From assembly GCA_002711555.1 (NCBI GenBank), contig PARQ01000017.1:8450-23872 (forward strand): DNA of 15,423 nt. Direction: 5' to 3'. The position numbers and the translations under genes were made by a program. Shown here one piece after another: positions 1 through 8,129 of the stretch. This DNA comes from Rhodospirillaceae bacterium. GTDB taxonomy: Bacteria; Pseudomonadota; Alphaproteobacteria; UBA8366. The notes beneath the pieces are model-generated. The model ran no database searches and was not told the DNA's origin. It saw only the letters and a program-made list of their open reading frames with translations. Numbering within the stretch: position 1 is the first letter of the stretch; each line of letters opens with the position of its first letter.

Positions 1-266
1 TGACTACAGCTGTAAAGGCAGATGATCACAAAACATATGAATCTAGCATAAGATTCTGTCGTGCACTTTTTGATGGCAGAATTGAACCTAAAATGAACTT
101 ATTCTGGCTTAATCACCTTAATCAAAAACGTTTAAATGAAGTCAATATAGAAAAACTTGGGAAAAAAGAGTTGAGACTAAAAGCACAGCGCTTAAACACC
201 GAGATGCAAGTTCTAGAAGACAGACTGCGCGAGCTGGCGGTCGTTTGGAGTGCCTATTGTCGGTAG
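1..266 (+). CDS. C-terminal end of an unidentified protein with a coiled coil (5' end outside window)
   Basis: The frame is open from the left edge (first full codon at position 3) and ends with TAG at 264-266, giving 87 visible residues. I do not recognise the family. The first half carries an aromatic and basic stretch (residues about 17-38, including RFCRALFDGRIEP and FWLNH). Residues about 48-82 are rich in Leu, Lys, Glu and Arg in a heptad-like spacing, which suggests a C-terminal coiled coil. There is no transmembrane segment in the visible part. The gene converges on the ETF alpha gene with only 13 bp between the two stop codons, and I see no terminator hairpin there. Reading this as a real gene rests on the open frame and the structured composition. 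Its function cannot be judged from this fragment. Confidence 0.6.
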   Translation, partial: TTAVKADDHKTYESSIRFCRALFDGRIEPKMNLFWLNHLNQKRLNEVNIEKLGKKELRLKAQRLNTEMQVLEDRLRELAVVWSAYCR

Positions 267-279
267 TGCAGTCATTAAA

Positions 280-1275
280 TTATTGTCCTTTGAGCTTTGC
301 TATTTGCTTTGTTAAGGCAGGCAGCAGCTCTTCATAGTCGCCGATAGCGCCATATTTTGAAAAATTAAACATTGGTGCATCAGCATCGTTGTTAATTGCA
401 ACAATATTTTTCGCATTTGCGCAGCCTGCCATATGATGGCTGGCCCCCGATATTCCAATAGCAATGTAAAGCTCTGGCGCAACGGTTTTACCGGAAAGGC
501 CAATTTGATATCCCGGGGGGCACCACCCCTGGTCACAGGCAACCCTACTTGCTCCGACAGCACCACCTAGCACACCTGCGAGGTCAGCGGCAATCTCAAA
601 CCCTTCTGGTCCACCGAGGCCACCACCGCCTGCAACAATAATGGAGGCATTTTCAAGTTTAGGCCCACCACTCTCGACGCGTTTTCGCTCGACTACATTA
701 ACGCGGATATCGTTTTCCTCTACGGACAGGGGTTTGGTTTTAATATCCCCGTGCCGCTCGATATCTCGAGGAATTGGAGTTTGTGATTTGGGTCTGATAG
801 TTGCTATTGCAACCTCGTTGTCAAATGACAAAACTTCTCGTGCCTTTCCGCCATAGCATGTCCGGGTAAGGAAAGTTTTTGCTCCTTCAATTGTGATTTT
901 TTCACAGCTTGTAGCGACGCCGCATTTTAGCTGAAAAGCAACGCGGGGCGCGAGGTCTCCACCTGTACTATTATGGCCCATAAGTATTAGGCTGGCTTTA
1001 CTTTCCTTGGCCACTGCTGTTATGTCGGGTAACCATGTGTCCGCTTGATAAGGAAGGCACAGTTTATCTTGAAATAACGTAACTTTGTTTGCACCATAGG
1101 ATATCAAGTCTTCTCCAAGTGTTCCAAACTCGTGACCAAATACCACTGCAATAACATCACATTTATTATTTTTATCAGCGAGTTGCCGCGCACATCCTAG
1201 CATTTCCAAAGATAGATCGCTTACCCTGTCCTGATCCATTTCTACTAAAACCAAAATGTTACTCTTATCAGTCAT
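280..1275 (-). CDS. etfA: Electron transfer flavoprotein, alpha subunit (EtfA/FixB family)
   Basis: This is the FAD-carrying subunit of a heterodimeric ETF, which takes electrons from a dehydrogenase and hands them to ETF:quinone oxidoreductase or another acceptor. The protein has 331 residues, normal for the family. The N-terminal alpha/beta domain spans residues 1-190. The C-terminal FAD domain (about 205-331) shows GASR (241-244), GLSGKTVAPELY (259-270), GISGASHHMAG (274-284) and AINND (293-297) followed by APMF. Most ETF alphas have Gln-His in the SGxxQH motif. Here it is His280-His281, with His281 matching the conserved flavin-contacting His. The ATG is preceded by AGGGAGAA about 9 nt upstream. 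It lies 23 bp after etfB and is the last gene of the operon that starts with the molybdenum enzyme. No acyl-CoA dehydrogenase or ETF:quinone oxidoreductase gene is adjacent, so the partner is most likely the co-transcribed Mo enzyme (inference). Confidence 0.93.
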   Translation of the reverse strand: MTDKSNILVLVEMDQDRVSDLSLEMLGCARQLADKNNKCDVIAVVFGHEFGTLGEDLISYGANKVTLFQDKLCLPYQADTWLPDITAVAKESKASLILMGHNSTGGDLAPRVAFQLKCGVATSCEKITIEGAKTFLTRTCYGGKAREVLSFDNEVAIATIRPKSQTPIPRDIERHGDIKTKPLSVEENDIRVNVVERKRVESGGPKLENASIIVAGGGGLGGPEGFEIAADLAGVLGGAVGASRVACDQGWCPPGYQIGLSGKTVAPELYIAIGISGASHHMAGCANAKNIVAINNDADAPMFNFSKYGAIGDYEELLPALTKQIAKLKGQ

Positions 1276-1298
1276 CTGGTGTTCTCCCTATCTGTGGG

Positions 1299-2117
1299 CT
1301 AAATCAGGTCAGCTTCTTTGAGTCGGGTAGCTAATTGAAAGGCTACATCGTCGGGTGTGTCACCATGAATAAGCTCACAATTTACCTTATTATCTGGGAT
1401 GAACAGTTTTTCGATATGCTGTCTGCCGTATTTAATGTCGGTATCGATTCCGAGATCACTTACGTTCCACGCATTAATCGGTTTTCGTGCCGCACGCATA
1501 GTTTCGCGTAATCCAGCGTAACGTGGTTTCCCTAGCTCATGGGATATTGTAACCAATGCAGGGAGCTGCGTTTGAACTTTTTCGGTACCGTCCTCAAGAA
1601 CCCGCTCTACAAAAACTGTTTTATTATCAATCTCTATGTCACAGGCATATGTAATGGCGGGTATATCTAGCAATTGGGCTACTCCGAGACCAACAACACC
1701 GAGATCTTTATCCGCCGCTTGACGTCCGGCAATAATAAGATCTACGTCACCTAACTTTCGTATTGCCGCAGCCAGGATATTTGCTGTTAAAACAGCATCG
1801 GCATTTTCAAACAACGGATCCACAAGGAGCAACCCCTCATCTGCGCCCTTAGCCAGTTCTCCTTTGATAGCAACGCGGGCGGTTTCTGTCGCCATTGTGA
1901 CAATAGTTACCTTTACGTCATTTTTTTCACTCTCCAATTTTTGTCCATATGCATCTTTTATTCGCATGGCCGCCTCAACCGCCTGCTCATCGAATGGACT
2001 TATTACAGGAGAAACACCAGGCAAAGGAACTATAGCCCGTGCTTCTTCGTCTATTCGAAAAACAGTGGTTGCTACATCCGGATCAAAGATCTGCTTAATT
2101 AGAACGACGATGTGCAT
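1299..2117 (-). CDS. etfB: Electron transfer flavoprotein, beta subunit (EtfB/FixA family)
   Basis: This is the partner of the alpha subunit in the cytoplasmic ETF heterodimer. It has 272 residues, slightly longer than the common ~250. It begins MHIVVLIKQIFDPD, and residues 39-54 (ISPFDEQAVEAAMRIK) match the FixA-like N/S-P-F-D-E-x-A segment. The family signature is clear at 168-213: VERVLEDGTEKV, LPALVT, then PRYAGLRETMRAARKPI. The nucleotide-binding loop reads GRQAADKDLGVVG (131-143). The common form is roughly G-x-Q-A-x-D-G-D-T-x-Q-V/T-G, so it lacks the usual Gly, Thr and Gln, which marks a divergent subgroup. The ATG lies 6 bp after the stop of the Mo enzyme gene and has no clear Shine-Dalgarno sequence, so translation is probably coupled to the gene in front. 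Tight spacing supports a three-gene operon. Confidence 0.92.
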   Translation of the reverse strand: MHIVVLIKQIFDPDVATTVFRIDEEARAIVPLPGVSPVISPFDEQAVEAAMRIKDAYGQKLESEKNDVKVTIVTMATETARVAIKGELAKGADEGLLLVDPLFENADAVLTANILAAAIRKLGDVDLIIAGRQAADKDLGVVGLGVAQLLDIPAITYACDIEIDNKTVFVERVLEDGTEKVQTQLPALVTISHELGKPRYAGLRETMRAARKPINAWNVSDLGIDTDIKYGRQHIEKLFIPDNKVNCELIHGDTPDDVAFQLATRLKEADLI

Positions 2118-2123
2118 GGTTGT

Positions 2124-3380
2124 TTACTCAATGACTGAGATTTCTGACGGAATAACACCGTCAAAATGTTTAGCTAAATAATTCCATTCTGTTACTGGCT
2201 GCATACGTCCAGATTCATCGTAAGCACGCGCCATGATTGAATAACTTCCTGGTTTGCTGACATCCCAGAGGTAGGACCAACGTTTCCAAAGCCATTTATC
2301 AGGCGAATATTCAACATGAGCGTCGGCCCAAGTCTCGCCATTATCAAGACTCACTTCTACTTTTTCAATTGCGCCACCGCCTGACCACGCCAATCCGCGC
2401 ACCAAATGTTCGCCCGTTTTTATCGGTGAATGATTATCTCTGGGCCATGTGATAATACTTTTACAGCCTAACTCCATGCACATAGTTTTGTTAGGATCTT
2501 CATACGACTTTCCAAGAACAAAGTACTCTGTCTGATGATAACACGGCACCATATGGTCATGAACCTCGATTTTCTCTAGCCATTTTACCCACCAATTTCC
2601 GGCCCAGCCAGGCACAATAGCTCGTGCTGGTGCTCCATGAACGTGTAACAGTGCATCACCGTTATGCGCCCATGCAATTATTGTGTCTTCATGAAATGCT
2701 TTGTCCATGGGTAGTGCTTTGTCAAAATTTATGGCGCCTGGTTTGGCGATCTCTGCATCTAAAGAGCCCGCGGCACGGTAGAGTTTCATCTCATTAGGTG
2801 TACCAACATCAAATCCTACTAGTCGCACGCTAACCGCATTGGATTTTACCCCAGCTCGATCGAGAATTTCTTTCAACGGAGTACCGGTCCATTCACCACC
2901 ACTGCACAAGTTGGTAGCATGAGGGCGTTCCAGTATCTCTTCAAACGTCATATTATTATTTTTGAATTTGTCCACATTTGGATCTACTGCATCATTTGCC
3001 CTGGCAATTTGTGGTTTTACGTTTGTGGTGCCAGCAAGCCAATCAAAGTAGTCTCCATCATTACCTGCGCACTCCGTAACAGCACGTACGGTGCGCGCTG
3101 GAAGTTTTTTGAGTTCTTCAAGAGTTAGGGTGAATGGATTGTCTACCTCGCCACAAATTTCGACTTGCCAATCATCTGGATGAACAGGTTCTGGCATCTG
3201 TACTTGGGCATTTACAAAGAATGCTTCAGTCGGTGTTATTAAGCCCTCCTGTTCAAGTACGGGAGTTCGGGCGTAGATCACTCTTCCTTCTGCGTCAGGG
3301 CTTTCCGCATGCCTTAGCCGTTTACGGTCCGGCCACCCCATAATGAATTCACCCTCAAGGTCTTCATCTTCAATGGACAT
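2124..3380 (-). CDS. Sulfite-oxidase-family molybdopterin enzyme (SoxC/SorA-like), apparently cytoplasmic
   Basis: The protein has 418 residues and two domains. The oxidoreductase molybdopterin-binding domain spans about 55-275. It has the Mo-ligating Cys104 in TECAGND, GEWTGTPLKEIL (161-172), LPMDKAF and HVHGAPARAIVPGWAGNWWVKWL (246-268), all hallmarks of the sulfite oxidase fold. The Mo-co dimerisation domain spans about 298-400 (KSIITWP, WSGGGAIEKVEVS, NGETWADA, WDV). Known relatives oxidise sulfite or a thiol-bound sulfane, or act in the SoxCD complex. Those bacterial forms usually carry a Tat signal and work with cytochrome c. Here the N terminus is acidic and charged with no twin-arginine or hydrophobic segment, so export is unlikely. 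The start is backed by GGAGGAG just upstream. It heads the operon with etfB and etfA, suggesting ETF as the electron acceptor (inference). The substrate is not proven; sulfite is the default guess. Family assignment is sure, exact function is not. Confidence 0.88.
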   Translation of the reverse strand: MSIEDEDLEGEFIMGWPDRKRLRHAESPDAEGRVIYARTPVLEQEGLITPTEAFFVNAQVQMPEPVHPDDWQVEICGEVDNPFTLTLEELKKLPARTVRAVTECAGNDGDYFDWLAGTTNVKPQIARANDAVDPNVDKFKNNNMTFEEILERPHATNLCSGGEWTGTPLKEILDRAGVKSNAVSVRLVGFDVGTPNEMKLYRAAGSLDAEIAKPGAINFDKALPMDKAFHEDTIIAWAHNGDALLHVHGAPARAIVPGWAGNWWVKWLEKIEVHDHMVPCYHQTEYFVLGKSYEDPNKTMCMELGCKSIITWPRDNHSPIKTGEHLVRGLAWSGGGAIEKVEVSLDNGETWADAHVEYSPDKWLWKRWSYLWDVSKPGSYSIMARAYDESGRMQPVTEWNYLAKHFDGVIPSEISVIE

Positions 3381-3795
3381 AAACTCCTCCCTACGTGTCT
3401 TTTAAGCTCCGTAGGAGAATGAGTGACAGTACGCGCTAGCGCAAGCTTATTTTTGTAAAATACAACTTAGTTTCGAAAATGTGCTTCCGGTTGTCTAATA
3501 ATCACAAATGCTCCTCATGTGGAACATCGGCTACATAAAAACTACCCTTGGTAGCGGATCAGTAGAGGAAAAAACCAACAACGATTCAGGTACAATGTCC
3601 CGGGGTTTATGCCTTCACGTGTACTTGGAGTTAAGACAATTTTTTTCATTTGATTTCCGAAAAATTTGATGGATGCATTGTAACAAGTAGTGAACGAAAA
3701 GTGAGTGTGTAAAACAAACACGTTAGAATGTGTTTAACATAAAACATGTATATCCTTTAGCCAGTCATGTCGAACATAATGAAGATTGGCAGAGA
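3381..3795. other. 415-bp intergenic region between the transporter operon and the Mo/ETF operon
   Basis: This is the only gap over 300 bp. It must contain the promoter of the leftward Mo-enzyme/ETF operon and the 3' end of the leftward aapP transcript. I see no strong -35/-10 pair, no convincing rho-independent terminator and no RNA gene. A 53-codon open frame at 3508-3669 (+) has no ribosome binding site and no recognisable motif, and I do not call it. The stretch is AT-rich, with several T and A runs and a weak inverted repeat (AAACAC/GTGTTT) at 3717-3736. Confidence 0.6.
3384..3417 (-). promoter_or_regulatory. Candidate hairpin covering the ribosome binding site of the Mo enzyme gene
   Basis: In the mRNA leader, CTCCTACG (complement of 3410-3417) can pair with CGTAGGGAG (complement of 3387-3395), with one bulged base and a 14-nt loop. 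The second arm runs into the Shine-Dalgarno sequence GGAGGAG (3384-3390), which lies next to the ATG at 3380. Folding would therefore partly hide the ribosome binding site. The stem is short (8 pairs) and could be chance, so the regulatory role is only a suggestion. Confidence 0.3.
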
Positions 3796-4608
3796 TCAGT
3801 GAGTTAATATTTGACTTAAAAAAAGCTGGGTTCGAGGATTGTCTGGTGCAGTAAAAAACTTGCCAGGGGCAGCTGTTTCTACAATCTCCCCTGCATCCAT
3901 AAAGACCATGGTATCAGCAACAGTTTTTGCAAACCCCATCTCATGGGTTACCACTATCATTGTCATGCCGTCCTCAGCCAACTCTATCATGACATCAAGA
4001 ACTTCTTTAATCATTTCTGGGTCAAGCGCTGATGTTGGTTCATCAAAAAGCATGATCTTTGGTTGCATACAAAGAGATCTCGCAATAGCAACTCTCTGTT
4101 GTTGACCTCCGGAAAGCTGGCCAGGATATTTGAATGCTTGTTCTGGTATTTGAACACGCTCAAGATATTGCATAGCTAACTCTTCGGCATCTTTTTTTGG
4201 CATTTTTCTGACCAGCATAGGCGCCAAGATTAGGTTATCTATTACGGACATGTGGGGGAATAAATTAAATGATTGAAATACCATGCCCACTTCGCTGCGT
4301 ATGGCTTCAATATTCTTAAGATTATCTGTAAGTTCTATGCCGTCGACAACTATCTTCCCACGCTGATGAACTTCCAATCTATTGATACAACGTATCATGG
4401 TTGATTTTCCCGACCCAGAGGGACCGCAAACCACGACCCTTTCACTGCGTCGCACCGACATGTTTATATCAACAAGTGCATGGAAATCGCCGTACCACTT
4501 GTTAACACCTGTTAATTCTATGACAAGTTCTTCATGCTTTTGCCTTGAGGCAAAACTTTTCGAGTCTTCCAACGATTTTCTCCGAGATGATCTAACGACG
4601 CCCTTCAT
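3796..4608 (-). CDS. aapP: General amino-acid ABC transporter ATP-binding subunit (AapP/BztD type)
   Basis: This cytoplasmic ATPase drives import through the AapQ/AapM permease pair. It has 270 residues and a complete ABC domain: Walker [10 protein letters not shown] (62-70), Q-loop Gln112 in [10 protein letters not shown], signature LSGGQQQR (165-172), Walker [15 protein letters not shown] (185-198) and switch His222 in VVTHEMGFA. All catalytic residues are intact. It belongs to the polar amino-acid transporter (GlnQ/AapP) group. The ATG at 4608 overlaps the last 17 nt of aapM, so translation is coupled; a ribosome binding site is not obvious. The first ~28 residues are basic and low in conservation, as in AapP homologues, so a slightly later start is possible. 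It is the last gene of the operon. Confidence 0.93.
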   Translation of the reverse strand: MKGVVRSSRRKSLEDSKSFASRQKHEELVIELTGVNKWYGDFHALVDINMSVRRSERVVVCGPSGSGKSTMIRCINRLEVHQRGKIVVDGIELTDNLKNIEAIRSEVGMVFQSFNLFPHMSVIDNLILAPMLVRKMPKKDAEELAMQYLERVQIPEQAFKYPGQLSGGQQQRVAIARSLCMQPKIMLFDEPTSALDPEMIKEVLDVMIELAEDGMTMIVVTHEMGFAKTVADTMVFMDAGEIVETAAPGKFFTAPDNPRTQLFLSQILTH

Positions 4609-5689
4609 CTAGCCAACGCTCAACATTTTGACTGTACTTGGAAAGCGCAAAACAAAAAATAAAATATATAAGAGCAACAAAAAGGTAGGCCTCTATGGTA
4701 AAAAGACGCCATAATGGATCCTGCATTACAGCGGTTGTCGCACTAAGGATATCAAAAAGGCCAATGATTAAGACGTAAGAAGTGTTTTTAAATGCAGCGA
4801 TGATGTGATTAACGATTCCCGGCAAACATACTCTCAAAGCTTGGGGCAGAATGATCCGGATCATCATCTGCCAGTACCCGAGGCCGAGAGCCTCAGCTGC
4901 CTCATACTGACCGCGAGTGATTGCTTGCAACCCGCCTCGGATAACCTCTGCTTGGTAACACGCAAAAAATATTGCCATTCCGACCATTACTCTGACCATC
5001 ACATCAAATTCTAAACCTTGGGGTAGAAATAATGGAAAAACATTAACAGCTACGAACAGAATAGTAATAAGCGGTACGCCCCGCATGCATTCGATAAATG
5101 TAACACAGATTGCTTTAATTCCTGGCATATGAGATCGACGTCCGAGTGCTAACAACACAGCAACTGGCATGCCGAACACAACTGTTCCTGTAAATAATAC
5201 CATTGTTAGCGGTAGCCCTCCCCATTGTTGGGTGTCCACGTACTCCAATCCGAAAAGACCACCCCACATCAATAAAGAGCAAATACCGAGATTGGCAGTC
5301 CACAGAGGGGCCAAAATTCTAAGTTTCCAGAAGCGTCTCGAGAGAGTTATGCAGATAACGCTAACAAAAATTATAAGTGCAACTATCAACCGCCAATGTT
5401 CGTTATAGGGAAATAAACCAAACAACATAGGCCTATGCTTCTCGGCAATGACCGCCCAGCATGCACCTGCTCCTTCTGACCGACAAGAGGTATGGTCTTG
5501 TGCTCCCCATACCGCGTGTAGCACTCCCCATTCAAAGAAAGAGGGTAACGCTTTAAAGAGGATTAACACGATGAGAATGGTAAGCAGTGTGTTCCAAGCA
5601 GAGCTGAAAAAATTATCACGCACCCACCGAATTACTGGCACTCTCTCTGCGACGGGCGGAGGTGTGCGCTTTGATTGAATATCAACCAA
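4592..5689 (-). CDS. aapM: General amino-acid ABC transporter permease (AapM/BztC type)
   Basis: This is one of two membrane subunits that form the amino-acid channel. It has 365 residues, the long form typical of AapM, with a transmembrane helix at about 32-50, a large insert containing further helices (about 99-117, 130-150), then the canonical BPD_transp_1 core from about 160. The ATPase-contacting EAA loop is [20 protein letters not shown] (263-282) followed by QALR. It starts with TTG at 5689, two bases after the aapQ stop (TGA at 5694-5692). An AGGGAG about 9 nt upstream supports this TTG, and no ATG lies near the start in frame. Its end overlaps aapP. Substrate breadth (general L-amino acids) is taken from the family, not visible in the sequence. 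Confidence 0.92.
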   Translation of the reverse strand: MVDIQSKRTPPPVAERVPVIRWVRDNFFSSAWNTLLTILIVLILFKALPSFFEWGVLHAVWGAQDHTSCRSEGAGACWAVIAEKHRPMLFGLFPYNEHWRLIVALIIFVSVICITLSRRFWKLRILAPLWTANLGICSLLMWGGLFGLEYVDTQQWGGLPLTMVLFTGTVVFGMPVAVLLALGRRSHMPGIKAICVTFIECMRGVPLITILFVAVNVFPLFLPQGLEFDVMVRVMVGMAIFFACYQAEVIRGGLQAITRGQYEAAEALGLGYWQMMIRIILPQALRVCLPGIVNHIIAAFKNTSYVLIIGLFDILSATTAVMQDPLWRLFTIEAYLFVALIYFIFCFALSKYSQNVERWLDEGRR

Positions 5690-5691
5690 TG

Positions 5692-6870
5692 TCAGCGCTC
5701 CCTAATAGCTACAAGTTTGTTGTAAAAATTCATAAAAATTGAGATCGTGAGGCTTATAGTTAGGTATACTAGCATCATGATTGCAATAGCTTCTACCGCC
5801 TGGCCTGTCTGATTTAGTGAAGTGTTTCCGATATTGACCAAATCAGGGTAGCCTATCAGAACCCCTAAAGAACTATTTTTGGTAAGACTTAGATATTGGC
5901 TTGCTGTGGGTGGTACTATCACCCTGAGAGCCTGCGGAATGATAATATAGCGCATGATGAAACTATGGCGTAGCCCAAGGGCACGAGAAGCTTCAATCTG
6001 TCCACGATGAATTGACTCAATACCGGAACGAACTATCTCTGCGATGAAAGCCCCCGTATACACTGTTATACCGATTAGTAGAGCTATGTATTCTGGGGAT
6101 AAGGATATCCCTCCCTGGTAATTAAACCCTTTCAATTCTGGATAATCCCACGCCAATGGAGCGCCGCCTAACGCCCACACCAATAATGGTAATCCAACGA
6201 TTATTGAAATGCTGGGCCAAAATACAGAAATGTATTGTCCGGTGTGTTCTCGACGGTAACGCGCCCACCGAGCAAAAATCAATGCTCCACAAATTCCTAA
6301 AACTAGAGTCAAAGCCAACCAAGGATAAAGTACGTTATCAACCGGGAACGGTAGCATAAGCCCACGATTGGATATAAATGCTCCATTAAACGGTTCTAGT
6401 GCTTGGCGCGGATGGGGCAGAAGTCGGATAATGGAGGACCAAAAAATCACATGTAGAACAACGGGTACGTTCCGGCAGATTTCTACGTAAGCGGATGCTA
6501 ATTTTGATACTAGCCAGTTACGTGATACACGGGCTATTCCCATAGTAACACCCAGTAAGGTAGCAAGAAAAATACCAACAAATGCCACATGAAGCGTATT
6601 AAGTACGCCTGCCGCAAAGATACGGGCGAAGGTCTGACTTGAGTCAAAAGGGATAATCGACTCGCTTATGTCAAAACCTGCCGGCTCAGTCAGAAAACTC
6701 CAACCCGTTGCTATATTCTGGCGATCGAGGTTTTCATTTATATTGTAATAAAGATACCAGCCTAAAAAAATCAGCGCCGCAGCAAGTAGCAGTTGATATG
6801 CAACATTCCGGAACGCGATACTATGGAGTATCGAACGATTGGTTTTTGGCGGGCGCGCCTGTTCGGCCAT
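5692..6870 (-). CDS. aapQ: General amino-acid ABC transporter permease (AapQ/BztB type)
   Basis: This is the second channel subunit, 392 residues, as expected for AapQ. An N-terminal helix (about 24-42) is followed by a periplasmic stretch. The permease core is split by an insert between about 150 and 260 that carries two extra helices (about 182-200 and 218-236), a feature of the AapQ group. The EAA loop reads EASRALGLRHSFIMRYIII (293-311) followed by PQALR. The ATG at 6870 has only a weak upstream AATAGG. It follows aapJ after a 77-bp spacer containing a strong hairpin, and its stop is two bases from the aapM start. Its level is probably set below that of the binding protein by that hairpin (inference). 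Confidence 0.92.
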   Translation of the reverse strand: MAEQARPPKTNRSILHSIAFRNVAYQLLLAAALIFLGWYLYYNINENLDRQNIATGWSFLTEPAGFDISESIIPFDSSQTFARIFAAGVLNTLHVAFVGIFLATLLGVTMGIARVSRNWLVSKLASAYVEICRNVPVVLHVIFWSSIIRLLPHPRQALEPFNGAFISNRGLMLPFPVDNVLYPWLALTLVLGICGALIFARWARYRREHTGQYISVFWPSISIIVGLPLLVWALGGAPLAWDYPELKGFNYQGGISLSPEYIALLIGITVYTGAFIAEIVRSGIESIHRGQIEASRALGLRHSFIMRYIIIPQALRVIVPPTASQYLSLTKNSSLGVLIGYPDLVNIGNTSLNQTGQAVEAIAIMMLVYLTISLTISIFMNFYNKLVAIRER

Positions 6871-6901
6871 AACCTATTTCGCAGATTCGGTTAAAAAAAT
6901 T

Positions 6902-6940
6902 TAGACTGTGCCGCCCTTCAAGGGCTGGGCGGCACATCTA
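6902..6940 (-). terminator. Hairpin with U-run between aapJ and aapQ (attenuator-like terminator)
   Basis: A perfect 10-bp GC-rich inverted repeat, TGTGCCGCCC at 6907-6916 and GGGCGGCACA at 6927-6936, is extended by TAGA/TCTA across a single bulged base. The loop is 10 nt. Reading the minus strand, the stem is followed within a few bases by a run of seven T (complement of 6893-6899). This is a textbook rho-independent terminator placed just after the binding-protein stop codon. In such transporter operons a partial terminator or mRNA-stabilising stem at this spot lets the binding protein be made in excess over the permeases. Confidence 0.85.
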
Positions 6941-6947
6941 AAAAGTC

Positions 6948-7979
6948 TTACTTCATTGGGAAGCCGTACATCAGGCCCCCTTCCGTCCAAAGTTTATTGA
7001 CTCCTCGCGCAAGGTTCAACGGTGGACCCCAGTTCCTATCGTATACTTCACCGTAGTTGCCAACCGCTTTGATTGCGTCATAAGCCCATGATTTGCCAAG
7101 TCCTATCTTTTTGCCAAGGTTACCAGTGGCACCAAGCAGACGTGTAACATTCGGATCTTTTGACGCTTTCATTTTATCGACGTTCGCTTGGGTAATTCCC
7201 CATTCTTCTGCATTGAATAGCGCATGCACAACCCATTTTGTAATATCGAACCACTGGTCATCATCGGCTCGTACGCCAACGGCCAGTGGCTCTTTGGAAT
7301 AAACTCCATCCAAAATGATATGATCGGAGGGGGTTTTAGCATCGTACTGTTGGTGACCCGGAAGCCCCGCCTGATCCATAGCAAGTACATCGCAACGGCC
7401 TGCCATGTATGCACTGACAAGTTCTTTTGAATTTTCGATAACAACGGGGGTCATCTTCATCCCTTTTGACTTGAATAATGCGGCAATATTTTTCTCTGTT
7501 GTACTGCCTGGAAAGACACAAATTGCTGCGCCACCAAGTTGGTCAACCTTCGTAATCCCCAGTTTCTTGCGAACCATAAAACCAGTTCCGGTGTAAAAGG
7601 TCGGGGGGCCAAAGTTTAGGCCGAGGGCGGAGTCTCGGGTAAGCGTGATAGTTGTAGTGCGTGAAAGCATGTCAACTTGCCCCGACTGTAGGGCAGGGAA
7701 GCGTTGCACGCTTCCTAGTGGAATATATTTTACCTTATTGCCATCACCAAGAACTGCTGCCGCTACTGCTTTGCAGACATCAACATCGAGCCCTTTCCAC
7801 TTGCCTTTTTTGTCGGCGATAGCAAAGCCATAGCGGCCCTGATGGACACCGCATATCAATTCACCGCGTTTTTTGACTGCAGTGAGTGTCGGGCCGTCAG
7901 CGGCAGATGCTGACTCCGCGCCAATTATAGCGCTACTGGCAAATGCCACTAAGGCAGCCGCCATCAAAAACTTTCTCAT
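6948..7979 (-). CDS. aapJ: General amino-acid ABC transporter substrate-binding protein (AapJ/BztA type)
   Basis: This periplasmic protein captures amino acids for AapQMP. I place the start at the ATG at 7979 (343 residues), because GGGAG lies 8 nt upstream; a GTG five codons earlier overlaps that ribosome binding site and is less likely. Residues 1-26 form a Sec signal peptide (MRKFLMAAALVAFASSA core, cleavage probably after ASA). The mature part shows the AapJ pattern: GVHQGRYGFAIAD, KGLDVDVCKAVAAAVLGD, RFPALQSGQVDMLSRTTT, LGLNFGPP and the C-terminal YDRNWG. It is the first gene of the operon, followed by a terminator-like hairpin. The 150-bp region upstream is shared with the divergent oxygenase gene and should hold the operon promoter; I could not identify convincing -35/-10 boxes. 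Confidence 0.94.
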   Translation of the reverse strand: MRKFLMAAALVAFASSAIIGAESASAADGPTLTAVKKRGELICGVHQGRYGFAIADKKGKWKGLDVDVCKAVAAAVLGDGNKVKYIPLGSVQRFPALQSGQVDMLSRTTTITLTRDSALGLNFGPPTFYTGTGFMVRKKLGITKVDQLGGAAICVFPGSTTEKNIAALFKSKGMKMTPVVIENSKELVSAYMAGRCDVLAMDQAGLPGHQQYDAKTPSDHIILDGVYSKEPLAVGVRADDDQWFDITKWVVHALFNAEEWGITQANVDKMKASKDPNVTRLLGATGNLGKKIGLGKSWAYDAIKAVGNYGEVYDRNWGPPLNLARGVNKLWTEGGLMYGFPMK

Positions 7980-8129
7980 ATTCTGTACTCCCACATGTTT
8001 TGCGTAACGAAAACTCTCGATTGGTTATGTCACGTTTATGGGCAACACTGAAAGTCCTTAAATGGCGGAAAAATACGGTAGGGAAAATCAGCATGGCCAA
8101 CATGACTATTTTTCGATAGTACAACATTT

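Noticed and set aside
3433..3442. Perfect 10-bp palindrome GCGCTAGCGC upstream of the Mo enzyme gene
   Set aside because: A 10-bp palindrome is expected several times by chance in 15 kb and it does not extend further.
3508..3669. 53-codon open frame on the + strand in the 415-bp gap
   Set aside because: No ribosome binding site, no recognisable motif, and length within chance expectation for this AT-rich stretch. Conservation in relatives would be needed to revive it.
3717..3736. Inverted repeat AAACAC/GTGTTT downstream of aapP, considered as its terminator
   Set aside because: The stem is only six AT-rich pairs and is followed by just a four-base T run, too weak to call a rho-independent terminator.
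7169..7444. Long open frame inside aapJ in another frame on the same strand
   Set aside because: It lies wholly within a well-supported gene and its translation has no family features; it is a shadow of aapJ codon usage.
8113..8129. Possible upstream start or Shine-Dalgarno for the first PF13759 gene
   Set aside because: No purine-rich ribosome binding site and no alternative in-frame start codon before the TGA at 8103-8105, so the ATG at 8130 stays.
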